A DNA stretch of 20,588 nucleotides from Pelotomaculum sp. UBA3103. GTDB lineage: Bacteria > Bacillota > Desulfotomaculia > Desulfotomaculales > Pelotomaculaceae. The notes below the pieces were generated by a model. That model saw only the letters and a list, made by a program, of their open reading frames with translations. It ran no database searches and was not told the DNA's origin. Shown here piece by piece: positions 1 through 7,303 of the stretch (position 1 is its first letter; the number at the start of each line of letters is the position of its first letter). A program made the translations under genes and the position numbers. The stretch is from contig DFAP01000087.1 in assembly GCA_002365855.1 (NCBI GenBank), forward strand, positions 1-20,588, in the 5' to 3' direction.

Positions 1-70
1 TCAACTGCATAAGTCCTGATTATAATATGAACTACTATTCTTTTAGGGAATGGTCTTAATCATTGTTAGT

Positions 71-1048
71 TCATCGTTTATTAAGCAACCGGGGTTTTCT
101 CCCGGCAAATATTTTATATTTTTCATTCAGCCTGATGAACCAGGCCGCTGACTGGCCCTGGAACAAAAAGGCCAGGGAAACCATCAGGGCTGATGTAACC
201 CCGAAGGTCGACGCCGCAAGACCTATGGATATCGCCAGGTTGCGCAAAACAGTGCCGAATACCAGGGTTAGTGAGTCCTCCTGGTTAAAGAAATAGCTTC
301 CCGTCAACGCCATAAAATAATTTGCGGCGTAGAAAAACACCCAAACCATTAAGGCTTTAAAAAGTATATCAGGGCGGGACACAATAGAGTGGGCATTGGT
401 GCTTATTCCGGTGAAAATCACGTACACCATACCCCAGGTTGTCACCGCAGGCAGCAGGTGCTTGATATTCAGGTTGAAATACTCACAGCCATATTTTCTT
501 AGTATTACGCTATACGTCGCCGTACCGAGAATCAATGGGACAAACACGACCACTGTAATGGTTTTGAGCAGCAGCAGCACGTCCACGTTGATCTTGGTGC
601 CCAGCATCACGAGCAGGTACCAGGGAGCAAGCAGTGAGCCCAGCACCAGGCTCAACGCCGTCAGTTTAATGGCGGCAGGCACATTGCCACCTGCCAGCAG
701 GGTAAATGCAATGGTCATGTTTGATGTGGGCAGCAGCGAAGCTATTACCAGGCCCGTAAACAGCTCCGGATCGCCTGCCAAAAAAAGACTTCCCAAAAGA
801 TAGGCCAGAGCAGGTACAAGGATAAAGTTTATGGCTGACGCTGTAAGCAGGAGCTTAGCATGACTCAAGTTTACTATTTCTCTTATTTTAAAACCAATCA
901 TAGTAGGGTAAATCATCAATACGGCTACGGGCAGCACAAAATTTTTAAGCAGGCTTGTGTCCACCAGCAGGCCGGCTATAAACCCCGCCACCAAAACGAC
1001 TGGTATGGTTACAGCTATATTCCTTGAAGGAAGCAAAAAGATATTCAT
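71..1048 (-). CDS. BASS-family (bile acid:sodium symporter-like) membrane transporter
   Basis: Predicted polytopic inner-membrane transporter of about 325 residues with roughly nine to ten hydrophobic segments. Two conserved-looking segments resemble the family's ion-binding core: LLPTSNMTIAFTLLAGGN near the middle and FGTVLRNLAISIGLA near the C-terminus. Length and layout fit the BASS/SBF superfamily, which includes organic-anion:sodium symporters and the related ACR3 arsenite exporters; the substrate cannot be read from sequence. A GTG start at 1063 gives five more residues, but GGTGG lies 8 nt before the ATG at 1048, so that start is preferred. A TATAAT box lies at 1090-1095 with an inverted repeat over the -35 position. 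The gene stands alone, and the next gene on the strand ends 295 bases upstream. Family is fairly sure; function is not. Confidence 0.8.
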   Translation of the reverse strand: MNIFLLPSRNIAVTIPVVLVAGFIAGLLVDTSLLKNFVLPVAVLMIYPTMIGFKIREIVNLSHAKLLLTASAINFILVPALAYLLGSLFLAGDPELFTGLVIASLLPTSNMTIAFTLLAGGNVPAAIKLTALSLVLGSLLAPWYLLVMLGTKINVDVLLLLKTITVVVFVPLILGTATYSVILRKYGCEYFNLNIKHLLPAVTTWGMVYVIFTGISTNAHSIVSRPDILFKALMVWVFFYAANYFMALTGSYFFNQEDSLTLVFGTVLRNLAISIGLAASTFGVTSALMVSLAFLFQGQSAAWFIRLNEKYKIFAGRKPRLLNKR

Positions 1049-1089
1049 GATTTTATCCACCACTTTGTTTAAACTATACCCGTAATCAT

Positions 1090-1121
1090 ATTATAAAAAT
1101 TGTTTGGTTACCATAAGGTAA
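1090..1121 (-). promoter_or_regulatory. Candidate promoter with overlapping palindromic operator
   Basis: On the minus strand there is a perfect TATAAT (1090-1095), 41 nt upstream of the preferred ATG of the BASS gene. The -35 position (about 1113-1118) is poor (CCTTAT) but lies inside the inverted repeat TTACC-ATAA-GGTAA (1108-1121). A weak -35 covered by a palindrome is typical of a regulated promoter. The regulator is unknown. Confidence 0.4.
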
Positions 1122-1219
1122 GCAAAAAAGGCCTTAAACTGTTTTTTCCTGAAATTCCATCCCGCTCAAAAATAGTATCCTACCAGCTTTTATAATTAAC
1201 CTGCCGTTGAACAAGCATT

Positions 1220-1265
1220 GCTTTTACCATGCTGTATATGGTAAAAGCGCCCATGAAGAGGGCGC
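1220..1265. repeat. Two overlapping inverted repeats (alternative hairpins)
   Basis: GCTTTTACCAT (1220-1230) and ATGGTAAAAGC (1238-1248) form a perfect 11-bp inverted repeat with a 7-nt loop. GCGCCC (1247-1252) and GGGCGC (1260-1265) form a second stem that shares bases 1247-1248 with the first. No clear U-run follows on either strand. The element lies between the TauE gene end (1344) and the BASS promoter, so it may be a terminator-like structure, an operator or an attenuator. The rest of the 295-base gap holds no coding signal that I can see. Confidence 0.45.
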
Positions 1266-1343
1266 CGGAGTGTAAGGCCTACATTCAAAACAGAAACCTG
1301 CCTTTCGTTCAACCGTACATACACATGTCAACATTTAAATATT

Positions 1344-2129
1344 TTATTCTGTTTCTCCAGCCGGAGTAAGTAGAGCATCCTCTTCAGCTTTCGGCACAGG
1401 TGTCCTTAAATATCTGCAACCTGTCCATACCAGCATGGCAGCAAACAAAATGCGCAGAGTACCTTCAGACAGGATGTGGGCAAAGCTTCCCCCCAGGTAT
1501 GTGCCTATTAATATACCCGCGATAAGTCCCGGCAGGATACTGGTATCGATATTCCCGAGACGCCAATATGCATGCGCGCCAACTCCCCCGGCAGGGATCA
1601 TGGCAAGCAGGGAAGTGCCCTGCGCAGTATGCTGGGCGATTCCGGCAAGCAGAACCATCGAGGGCACCATTATCGTGCCCCCTCCGACCCCCATCATCCC
1701 GGAAAGGAACCCGGTGAAAATTCCGGTGAATAAAAGCACAATTATTTTTGACCATCCCATGCCGGATACGGCAATACCCGCCAGATAAGGTTTCAGGAGC
1801 AGCAGCACGGTTACCAGGATCATGAATCCACCAAAGAACCTTTTGAGCTTCCATTCAGGCAGGGTATTGGCAAAGCGTGCTCCCAACCTTGAAGTGAATA
1901 TAGCTGTAGATGCCAGCAGCACAGCCGCCAGCACATCCACCGAACCCTGCAGGGCATAAATAACAGTCCCTGCTATTCCTGTGAAAATAAGTGCCACAAG
2001 GCTTGTACCGTGAGCCTTGTGCTGCCCCATTTTCAGGATCCCAACCATTAAAGGAATCATAATAACGCCGCCGCCGAGGCCGAAAAGCCCTCCGAAACTA
2101 CCCGCTGCCAATCCAATAAAAAAATTCAT
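1344..2129 (-). CDS. TauE/SafE-family sulfite/anion exporter-like permease
   Basis: Integral membrane protein of 261 residues with about eight hydrophobic segments. Two homologous halves each open with a Gly-rich motif: GLFGLGGGVIMIPLMV near residue 14 and GMMGVGGGTIMVPSMVL near residue 144. This duplicated GxGGGxxxxP signature marks the TauE/SafE (DUF81) family. Members move sulfite, sulfoacetate or other organosulfur anions, but many have no known substrate. The ATG is preceded by AGAGGAA at suitable spacing. It is apparently monocistronic. A TGTGT-N6-ACACA palindrome (2190-2205) lies about 60 nt upstream and could bind a CRP/FNR-type regulator. The neighbours give no sulfur-metabolism context. 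Confidence 0.88.
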   Translation of the reverse strand: MNFFIGLAAGSFGGLFGLGGGVIMIPLMVGILKMGQHKAHGTSLVALIFTGIAGTVIYALQGSVDVLAAVLLASTAIFTSRLGARFANTLPEWKLKRFFGGFMILVTVLLLLKPYLAGIAVSGMGWSKIIVLLFTGIFTGFLSGMMGVGGGTIMVPSMVLLAGIAQHTAQGTSLLAMIPAGGVGAHAYWRLGNIDTSILPGLIAGILIGTYLGGSFAHILSEGTLRILFAAMLVWTGCRYLRTPVPKAEEDALLTPAGETE

Positions 2130-2189
2130 TCACAACTTCCTCTGCTGTTGTTAGTGTTAACGACAGAATATCGCCGCGCTATAAATAAT

Positions 2190-2205
2190 TGTGTCACATA
2201 ACACA
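2190..2205. promoter_or_regulatory. CRP/FNR-type palindrome upstream of the TauE gene
   Basis: TGTGT (2190-2194), six bases, then ACACA (2201-2205) make a perfect 5+5 inverted repeat similar in layout to the CRP consensus TGTGA-N6-TCACA. It lies in the 85-base gap between the YhbQ-type gene end and the TauE start. No convincing -10/-35 pair could be assigned. Confidence 0.3.
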
Positions 2206-2214
2206 CTTATGGTA

Positions 2215-2469
2215 TCAGGGTTGCCCGGACGTTCCCATGACCAGCTTTTCTTTTTGTTTCCTGGCGAGTTTACGGATAGCCGCCTCCCGCCGCTGGGCAT
2301 CACTGCGGGTCTGTTGAGGCTCCCAGTAAACTAATCTCACAGGCAGCCTGCTCCTGGTGTAGCGGGCGCCTGTTCCATTATTATGTGAGTTAATCCTTGC
2401 CTCGAGATCGACTGTCCAGCCAGTATAGTAACTGCCATCCGCGCATTGCAGGATATAGGTGTAAGTCAT
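2215..2469 (-). CDS. GIY-YIG domain small protein, YhbQ/UPF0213 type
   Basis: An 84-residue single-domain GIY-YIG protein. The motif is YTYILQCADGSYYTGWT at residues 3-19, where YIL and YTG stand for GIY and YIG. It is followed by the conserved arginine region (YTRSRLP) and the helix RREAAIRKL carrying the likely metal-binding Glu. Stand-alone UPF0213 proteins are thought to be DNA-binding nucleases, but their cellular role is poorly settled. The reading frame stays open to 2631, but the ATG at 2469 has GAGGAG a few bases upstream and starts exactly at the domain, so the extra 54 residues are judged non-coding. Confidence 0.85.
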   Translation of the reverse strand: MTYTYILQCADGSYYTGWTVDLEARINSHNNGTGARYTRSRLPVRLVYWEPQQTRSDAQRREAAIRKLARKQKEKLVMGTSGQP

Positions 2470-2815
2470 GGTATTCTCCTCTTCGGTGCCGATGGATTCA
2501 GTTATTTCATTATTTACACGATTAACTGTATCCTCCACTTTAATTTCATAAAGATCATGCGTTACACCTGTTGAAAGGTATAATTCGCTAAAAAAGAAAT
2601 AAATCCTATAAGTAACTTTTGAAAAATTCATGCGCTAATTTTCATTTTAGCAGTGTTATTAAGCTTGCGACAACCCGAAGAACCCAATATTTATTGCCTG
2701 TTAACACGCTGTTAGGAAATTAACCGGAAGGTGCTTACTATTGAAAGTCGAAATGATAAATGTATGCTGCATGCCAAACAGGGTACTTATGAACATACAG
2801 TGAAGAGGCAGTCAA
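2470..2815. other. Intergenic region between divergent genes
   Basis: This 346-base gap separates the minus-strand YhbQ-type gene from the plus-strand AbrB-type gene. It should contain both promoters, but no confident -10/-35 pair, riboswitch or strong hairpin was seen. An open minus frame (2470-2631) continues the YhbQ-type gene upstream without a recognisable domain. The ribosome site of the AbrB gene (GAGG) is at the right end. Confidence 0.5.
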
Positions 2816-3889
2816 ATGTTGTTGCGGTTTTTGGAAACATTACTAGTATCTTTAACAGGCGGATTGTTTTTTCGCCTTTTGCACTTGCCCTTACCGTGGT
2901 TGTTAGGATCTCTAGCTGCCGTCATGATCTGGAGCCTGACTGCCAGAAGAAACGTATTTTGGCCGGTGGGACTTCGCAATTCCGGTTTGGTCATTCTGGG
3001 CTACATGCTGGGAAGTTCGTTTGCCATCGAAACAGGCCTGCAAATTATAAAACAGCTTCCGGCCATGATGTTTGCAACTGCGTCGACAATCCTATTCAGT
3101 TTATTTATCGGATACATTATCCACCGGCGTACGGATATAAGCCTATCAACCTGCATTATTGGTAGTGTCCCCGGTGGACTGACGCAAATGGTAGTTCTCA
3201 GTGAAGAGATTGCGGATACGGACCTGACGGTTGTGACTTTTATGCAGACCATACGTCTGCTGTCAACGGTTTTCATAGTACCCTTTTTAATTATCTGCGG
3301 GTTGGCGGGGGACACTCAGCAGGCGGTCGCCGCCAACATTCCCGATGTGTACAACAATGCCATCCATACACCCTGGACCATATTTTTGTTTACCGGTGTT
3401 GTTCTCTTTGCCGTGTGGGCAGCACTGCGAATAAACTTACCCACTCCTTTCCTTCTTGGTCCGCTCATTGGAACAGCCGCCCTGGTTCTCGCCGGTTTTC
3501 AGGCGGTGAAAGTATCTTCATTCCTTGTCTTTATCTCGCAGCTATGTATCGGGACATATTTGGGGTTAGCCATCAGGCCCGCCAGTCTTAAACATTGGAA
3601 GAAGCTGTTGCCGTACACACTTGGGGGGAGTGTCGCGGTGGTATTCTTTTCCCTTGGAGTCGGTTTCTTGCTGACGCGCCTGCACTCTTTAAACCTGATC
3701 AGCGCTTTCCTGGGTACGTCCCCCGGAGGCATGGCGGAGATGGGACTAACGGCAGTCCTGGTCCGCGCAGATGTTTCCCTGGTAGCAGCGTATCAAATGT
3801 TCCGGCTTTTGTTTATTTTATTTGTTATGCCGTTGTTGTTAAAGTGGCGTTTCGGGACTGTGCCAAAACAGAAGGTGTTAGATAACTAA
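2816..3889 (+). CDS. AbrB-family (ammonia monooxygenase/transporter-like) membrane protein
   Basis: Polytopic membrane protein of 357 residues with about ten hydrophobic segments in two related halves. Each half carries the family's repeated motif: GSVPGGLTQMVVLSE near residue 116 and GTSPGGMAEMGLTA near residue 304. This duplication matches the PF05145-type AbrB family. The family's old label 'ammonia monooxygenase' is misleading: these are putative transporters or regulators of unknown substrate, unrelated to the transition-state regulator AbrB. ATG at 2816 follows GAGG with a 7-nt spacer. The stop codon overlaps by a few bases the end of a decayed minus-strand remnant (3886-4077). Confidence 0.85.
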   Translation: MLLRFLETLLVSLTGGLFFRLLHLPLPWLLGSLAAVMIWSLTARRNVFWPVGLRNSGLVILGYMLGSSFAIETGLQIIKQLPAMMFATASTILFSLFIGYIIHRRTDISLSTCIIGSVPGGLTQMVVLSEEIADTDLTVVTFMQTIRLLSTVFIVPFLIICGLAGDTQQAVAANIPDVYNNAIHTPWTIFLFTGVVLFAVWAALRINLPTPFLLGPLIGTAALVLAGFQAVKVSSFLVFISQLCIGTYLGLAIRPASLKHWKKLLPYTLGGSVAVVFFSLGVGFLLTRLHSLNLISAFLGTSPGGMAEMGLTAVLVRADVSLVAAYQMFRLLFILFVMPLLLKWRFGTVPKQKVLDN

Positions 3890-4077
3890 TTTAAATAAGA
3901 GAGCAGCCTGGTAGCCTTAATACCGGTCTGGAAATATTCGATGTAGTTTTGCACCTGGGACACCGGCCTGTAAATACCGAAATGCCCTTCAAACAAACGC
4001 AGGATTTAGTCAAGGAGGTTTTCATGGATATTTTCCATTTTATGTTCAAGAAAACATTCTCCTAACCAGAGTTCATG
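3886..4077 (-). pseudogene. C-terminal remnant, probably of an MBL-fold hydrolase
   Basis: Directly downstream of the RlmA-type gene, and in the same reading frame after its stop, the minus strand reads as protein-like sequence broken by an in-frame TAA (4006-4008) and ending at TAG (3886-3888). The readable part after the TAA begins ILRLFEGHFGIYRP and continues VSQVQNYIEYF. The segment before it includes MENIHENLLD. From memory, an EGHFG-YRP stretch near the C-terminus is typical of one family of MBL hydrolases, so I read this as a 3' gene remnant. No start codon with a ribosome site is visible. The amino-acid pattern is clear; the family assignment is moderate. Confidence 0.5.
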
Positions 4078-4962
4078 TTACTTCTTTCCTACCAGGATGG
4101 TTAAGTCAATGGTGACCTCTTTCACATTCATTTCGTGAGCTTTTAACAAGCGTTCTTCCGTTGTTCCCCAGGATAAGGGAGTCATATGAATTAAGGGTTC
4201 AATCCAAGTATGGTCCAAAGTGACACTGTATCGTACCCGTTCAACGTCCATGAGCTTTAATTTATTTCTAAATAGCTCTAAGGTATTATCATTTGAATAA
4301 ACTTGTTTTTCGGTGTGTTCATAAAAAATTTCCCTTAATTCTTGGAGATAGTCCCTTTCGGGAATCACCTTAATAACCCTGCCATCATGAGAAATCATCC
4401 TCCGGAATTCAACATAATTAGCCGGTGCTAAAATGTTTAAAATGAAATTGAATTTTTGGCTGGCAAAGGGGGCCTTTGCAAGATCCCCAACGCACCAAAT
4501 TTTGTTCGTATAATCTTTTGAAGCCATAATAATACCCTCTTTAGAAATATCCAAGCCTACCCCTAAATGGTCTGTTTCTGAGTTTAGAGTTATTTTCCCC
4601 TGAATTCCTGATAAATGTGAACCTTCACCGCATCCAGCATCTAATATTTTTGACGGTTTACTTTTGGATTTAAGTTTATTTATGATAATTTCGCTAATTT
4701 TTGTATTCAGAGGATCAAAAAAACCACTTCTGCAAATAATCCTTCTGGATTCAAACATTCGCCTATCATATTTTGTATGCAAGGCGTGAGCTAACATATT
4801 TATATAGCCCTTTTTAGATAAATCAAAGCAATGATGATTGGTACAAATCAAACTCTTTGAATTAACCAACTTCATTTGACTAGAACATAATGGACACCTA
4901 AAAAGATCCTCATGTTCTGCCAGGAGGCCTAAAGTTACTATTTTCCTATTGCTCTTAGACAT
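4078..4962 (-). CDS. RlmA/TlrB-type 23S rRNA (guanine-N1)-methyltransferase
   Basis: SAM-dependent methyltransferase of 294 residues. An N-terminal zinc site C23-x2-C26-x13-C40-x3-H44 is followed by FDLSKKGYINML, the RlmA hallmark. SAM motif I is ILDAGCGEGSHL (106-117). The C-terminal end MTPLSWGTTEERLLKA matches the family. E. coli RlmA methylates G745 and the TlrB branch G748 of 23S rRNA; TlrB gives tylosin/mycinamicin resistance. Which base is modified here cannot be told. The ATG follows GGGGTG. The gene is clearly more AT-rich than the 11-20 kb region, which hints at transfer. A broken copy of its 3' end lies at 5486-5620. Confidence 0.85.
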   Translation of the reverse strand: MSKSNRKIVTLGLLAEHEDLFRCPLCSSQMKLVNSKSLICTNHHCFDLSKKGYINMLAHALHTKYDRRMFESRRIICRSGFFDPLNTKISEIIINKLKSKSKPSKILDAGCGEGSHLSGIQGKITLNSETDHLGVGLDISKEGIIMASKDYTNKIWCVGDLAKAPFASQKFNFILNILAPANYVEFRRMISHDGRVIKVIPERDYLQELREIFYEHTEKQVYSNDNTLELFRNKLKLMDVERVRYSVTLDHTWIEPLIHMTPLSWGTTEERLLKAHEMNVKEVTIDLTILVGKK

Positions 4963-5027
4963 AAAAAAGCACCCCGTTTATGGGTTGTTTGCGTTTATAT
5001 ACTACCCTGCCTTAAAAAATACTTTTC

Positions 5028-5312
5028 CTAATCAGCCGGTTTTTTAAAAGGTATTACCTTACCCTTATTTTTCCGGGGTGATTTGTTGCGGCAGGATACA
5101 CAGCCTCCACCACAGCCAGTTTTATTACCAACAAATACTTTACGCCAGAACACCTGCCATTTATCTTCCACTTGCTCTACCCTGATCTCCACTTCATACT
5201 GGGAACCACGCTTCTGACTGGCTAATCTGGCTTCCGTAGTAGCAACTATACTTGCAGTTTTTAACGCTTTCTCCTCAGAGTCATAGAGCGTCTCTAACTT
5301 AACCCATTTCAT
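5028..5312 (-). CDS. Hypothetical protein with C-terminal CxxxCxxC cysteine cluster
   Basis: A 94-residue soluble protein not assigned to a family. Residues 1-62 look like a compact alpha/beta fold (SEEKALKTASIVATTEARLA helix, then strands around YEVEIRVEQVEDKWQVFWRK). The tail holds GCGGGCVSC with C67, C71 and C74, then a basic stretch (RKNKGKVIPFKK). Three cysteines in a CxxxCxxC spacing could bind a metal or an Fe-S cluster, but the protein is far too small to be a radical-SAM enzyme. AAAGGAG lies 9 nt before the ATG, supporting translation. It stands between the rRNA methyltransferase and the broken methyltransferase copy. Function unknown. Confidence 0.65.
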   Translation of the reverse strand: MKWVKLETLYDSEEKALKTASIVATTEARLASQKRGSQYEVEIRVEQVEDKWQVFWRKVFVGNKTGCGGGCVSCRNKSPRKNKGKVIPFKKPAD

Positions 5313-5485
5313 TATGAATCGCTCCTTTAGTAAGCTGCTTTCTTTAAAAGCTTGGATCCAAGTTGAATCAGCCAGTTTATACTTATGAATAAGTCCATTT
5401 TAGGGGTATAATTCAAAAATTGCAATAACTGGTTTCCCATAAAAAGGAAGGGTTGTAAGACTGGGCTTTCTACAATTTCACCTAT

Positions 5486-5620
5486 TGTGACCTCTCTTAA
5501 TTTCTTTTCGAGAGCCTTTAGCAAGCGATCTTCCGTTGCTTCCCAGGATAAGGGATATGGACACAATCAGTGGTCAGAATAAAATGCAAGGACTCGCTTT
5601 GAACTTCTTGAACGGATCCT
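5486..5620 (-). pseudogene. Broken partial duplicate of the RlmA-type methyltransferase 3' end
   Basis: Minus-strand positions 5555-5486 translate as PLSWEATEDRLLKALEKKLREVTI, cited in pieces: PLSWEATEDRLLKALE against PLSWGTTEERLLKAHE of the intact gene. By my count, 5486-5555 matches 4111-4180 at 58 of 70 bases without gaps. Upstream the similarity continues weakly in another frame (SLHFILTTD against VRYSVTLD), so a frameshift and a short deletion are present. The frame runs on to 5327 with unrelated sequence. No start codon or zinc domain is present. It is a relic of a second methyltransferase copy. Confidence 0.65.
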
Positions 5621-5804
5621 AAAAAAACGGTTATATGTGTGACATTTATGAAACTGCAAGCATCCTGTCAAAGGAATACGCCCCTGCACCTGATGGTAGG
5701 AATCCTTGTGATAGGCATGTGACAACCGTACTTTTTGCCCTCTTGCCATGTCGCATGTTGAATGAATTCAGATTTTGAGACGGTGATCAGGTACAGAAAC
5801 CCCG
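5621..5804. other. Unassigned region before the MFS gene
   Basis: Several short open frames exist on both strands (for example 5567-5749 minus), but none has a convincing ribosome site or a recognisable domain. The region follows the methyltransferase relic and may be further decayed coding sequence. I cannot assign it. Confidence 0.4.
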
Positions 5805-5833
5805 TTGCATTGGCTACTTTTTTGGAGTATCAT
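5805..5833 (+). promoter_or_regulatory. Candidate sigma-A-type promoter for the MFS gene
   Basis: TTGCAT (5805-5810), a 17-base spacer and TATCAT (5828-5833) lie 31 bases before the ATG at 5865. The -10 matches 5 of 6 consensus bases and the -35 only 3 of 6, but spacing is ideal. Confidence 0.35.
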
Positions 5834-5864
5834 CTACAGGTAATATTATTAGTGGAGGGCAAGT

Positions 5865-7139
5865 ATGCAAGACAAACATGCACGGGGTATATCCTATCAG
5901 ATGCCCTTCTTTTACGGTTGGATAATTGTTGCTGTTGCCGCGCTAATTTACTTCTTCTCGGGACCTGGTCAAACTTATTTTGTGTCAGTCTTCATCAACT
6001 ATTACATCGAGAATTTCGGTTGGAGCAGGTCTTTGGTCTCCAGTTATTATTCAGTCGCTACACTTTTATCGGGGCTTATTTTAATCTTTGTCGGAAGATC
6101 CATCGACCGCATCGGACATCGGAAAGTAACATTAGTTGTCTCGCTGTTGTTAGGGCTGACTTGTTTTGGAATTAGTTTTGTTTACCTTCCTTGGATGCTA
6201 CTTGCAGGGTTTTTTCTTCTGCGGTTGTTGGGCCAGGGCAGTATGACCTTGCTTCCTGCCACCCTGGTTCCCCAATGGTTTTTTCAGCGAAGAGGTTTAG
6301 CAATGAGCCTAATGACTCTGGGGGGTGTGTTTGGCTCTGCCCTAGTTCCGCCACTTAACCACTGGCTTATCCTGAAGATAGGGGTTGCTGCCACCTGGCA
6401 GTTTTGGGGTCTTTTGCTCATATTTGTGATGGCTCCCCTGGGCTGGCTTTTAATCCGTAACTGCCCTGAGGAAATGAGCCTGCAGCCGGACGGCCTGAAT
6501 TGTGTTGCTAAGGGAGTTCAACAAACCGACCAATCTTCCTTGACAGGATCATCCTGGACGCTTAAGGAGGCTATTCGCACTCGTGCTTTCTGGCTAATAC
6601 TTTTTTGCATTGGTGTATCGGCTATGATTAATACCGGTCTAATTTTTCATATGGTATCTATTATAGAAACCAAAGGGCTTTCAGCTGGCTTTGCCGCCTC
6701 CATCCTGAGCATAATAGCGTTGACCCGGTTTTCCCTTACCATATTAGCAGGTCATTTGGTAGACCGCTACAAGGTACACCGTGTGTTGGCCTTTAGTTTC
6801 GGTCTGCTATTAGTGACTATGCTGGTAATTACCTTTGGTCAGTCTTCTTTGCACATCATAGCCTACGGTGTTTTGAACGGAATTTTCGCGGCTTTTGAAA
6901 GCATTGTAGCTGGTGTGATTTGGCCCAATTACTTTGGCCGGCAGCACCTGGGTAGTATTCAGGGAGTTGCAATGGCCACAATGGTTTTGGGATCAGCCCT
7001 GGGTCCCCTGCCTTTTGGGGTGGCCTATGACTGGTTTGGAGGTTATACGGAAATTCTGCTTCTAATGATGCTGTTTCCCGCCCTTGCTGTTGTAGCGGCC
7101 ATTGTTTCTCCTCCTCCGAAAAAGTATAGCCACAGATGA
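5865..7139 (+). CDS. MFS transporter, OFA (oxalate/formate antiporter)-like
   Basis: Major facilitator of 424 residues with about twelve hydrophobic segments. The cytoplasmic loop between helices 2 and 3 carries motif A as GRSIDRIGHRKV. The opening PFFYGWIIVAVAALIYFFSG followed by an acidic-polar region and FGWSRSLVS is typical of the OFA/monocarboxylate branch. A central soluble loop (NCPEEMSLQPDG) separates the two six-helix halves. It should carry a small carboxylate by proton symport or anion exchange; the exact substrate cannot be inferred. GGAGG lies 7 bases before the ATG at 5865. It is a single plus-strand gene facing the convergent pncB. Confidence 0.85.
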   Translation: MQDKHARGISYQMPFFYGWIIVAVAALIYFFSGPGQTYFVSVFINYYIENFGWSRSLVSSYYSVATLLSGLILIFVGRSIDRIGHRKVTLVVSLLLGLTCFGISFVYLPWMLLAGFFLLRLLGQGSMTLLPATLVPQWFFQRRGLAMSLMTLGGVFGSALVPPLNHWLILKIGVAATWQFWGLLLIFVMAPLGWLLIRNCPEEMSLQPDGLNCVAKGVQQTDQSSLTGSSWTLKEAIRTRAFWLILFCIGVSAMINTGLIFHMVSIIETKGLSAGFAASILSIIALTRFSLTILAGHLVDRYKVHRVLAFSFGLLLVTMLVITFGQSSLHIIAYGVLNGIFAAFESIVAGVIWPNYFGRQHLGSIQGVAMATMVLGSALGPLPFGVAYDWFGGYTEILLLMMLFPALAVVAAIVSPPPKKYSHR

Positions 7140-7303
7140 TAACTGAGACCTCATCCATGCAATATCTTAGATGCGCGGCGGGTCAGGCACTAATAATCAG
7201 GAAATATAGCTTAATGTTACCCGGTATATCCAATTCTATCCGTACAGGATCCCATATGCAGCATTCAGGTACTTTACTTCAATAATATATGGGTGTTAAA
7301 CTC

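Noticed and set aside
2470..2631. N-terminal extension of the GIY-YIG protein
   Set aside because: The ATG at 2469 has its own GAGGAG site and matches the domain start; the extension shows no domain.
2731..3165. A 144-codon plus-strand frame overlapping the AbrB-type gene
   Set aside because: It is mostly an out-of-frame reading of the membrane protein gene and has no good ribosome site.
4024..4065. A 13-codon plus-strand frame beginning with ATG after a perfect AAGGAGG
   Set aside because: The opposite strand here reads as a decayed protein C-terminus, which explains the sequence better; the frame is too short and has no further support.
5567..5749. A 60-codon minus-strand frame upstream of the methyltransferase relic
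   Set aside because: No ribosome site, an Arg/Ser-rich unlikely composition, and a different frame carries the relic's similarity.
7140..7303. Search for a bidirectional terminator between the convergent MFS and pncB genes
   Set aside because: No stem with a T-run was found; only a single GGGTCAGGC core (7180-7188) stands out.
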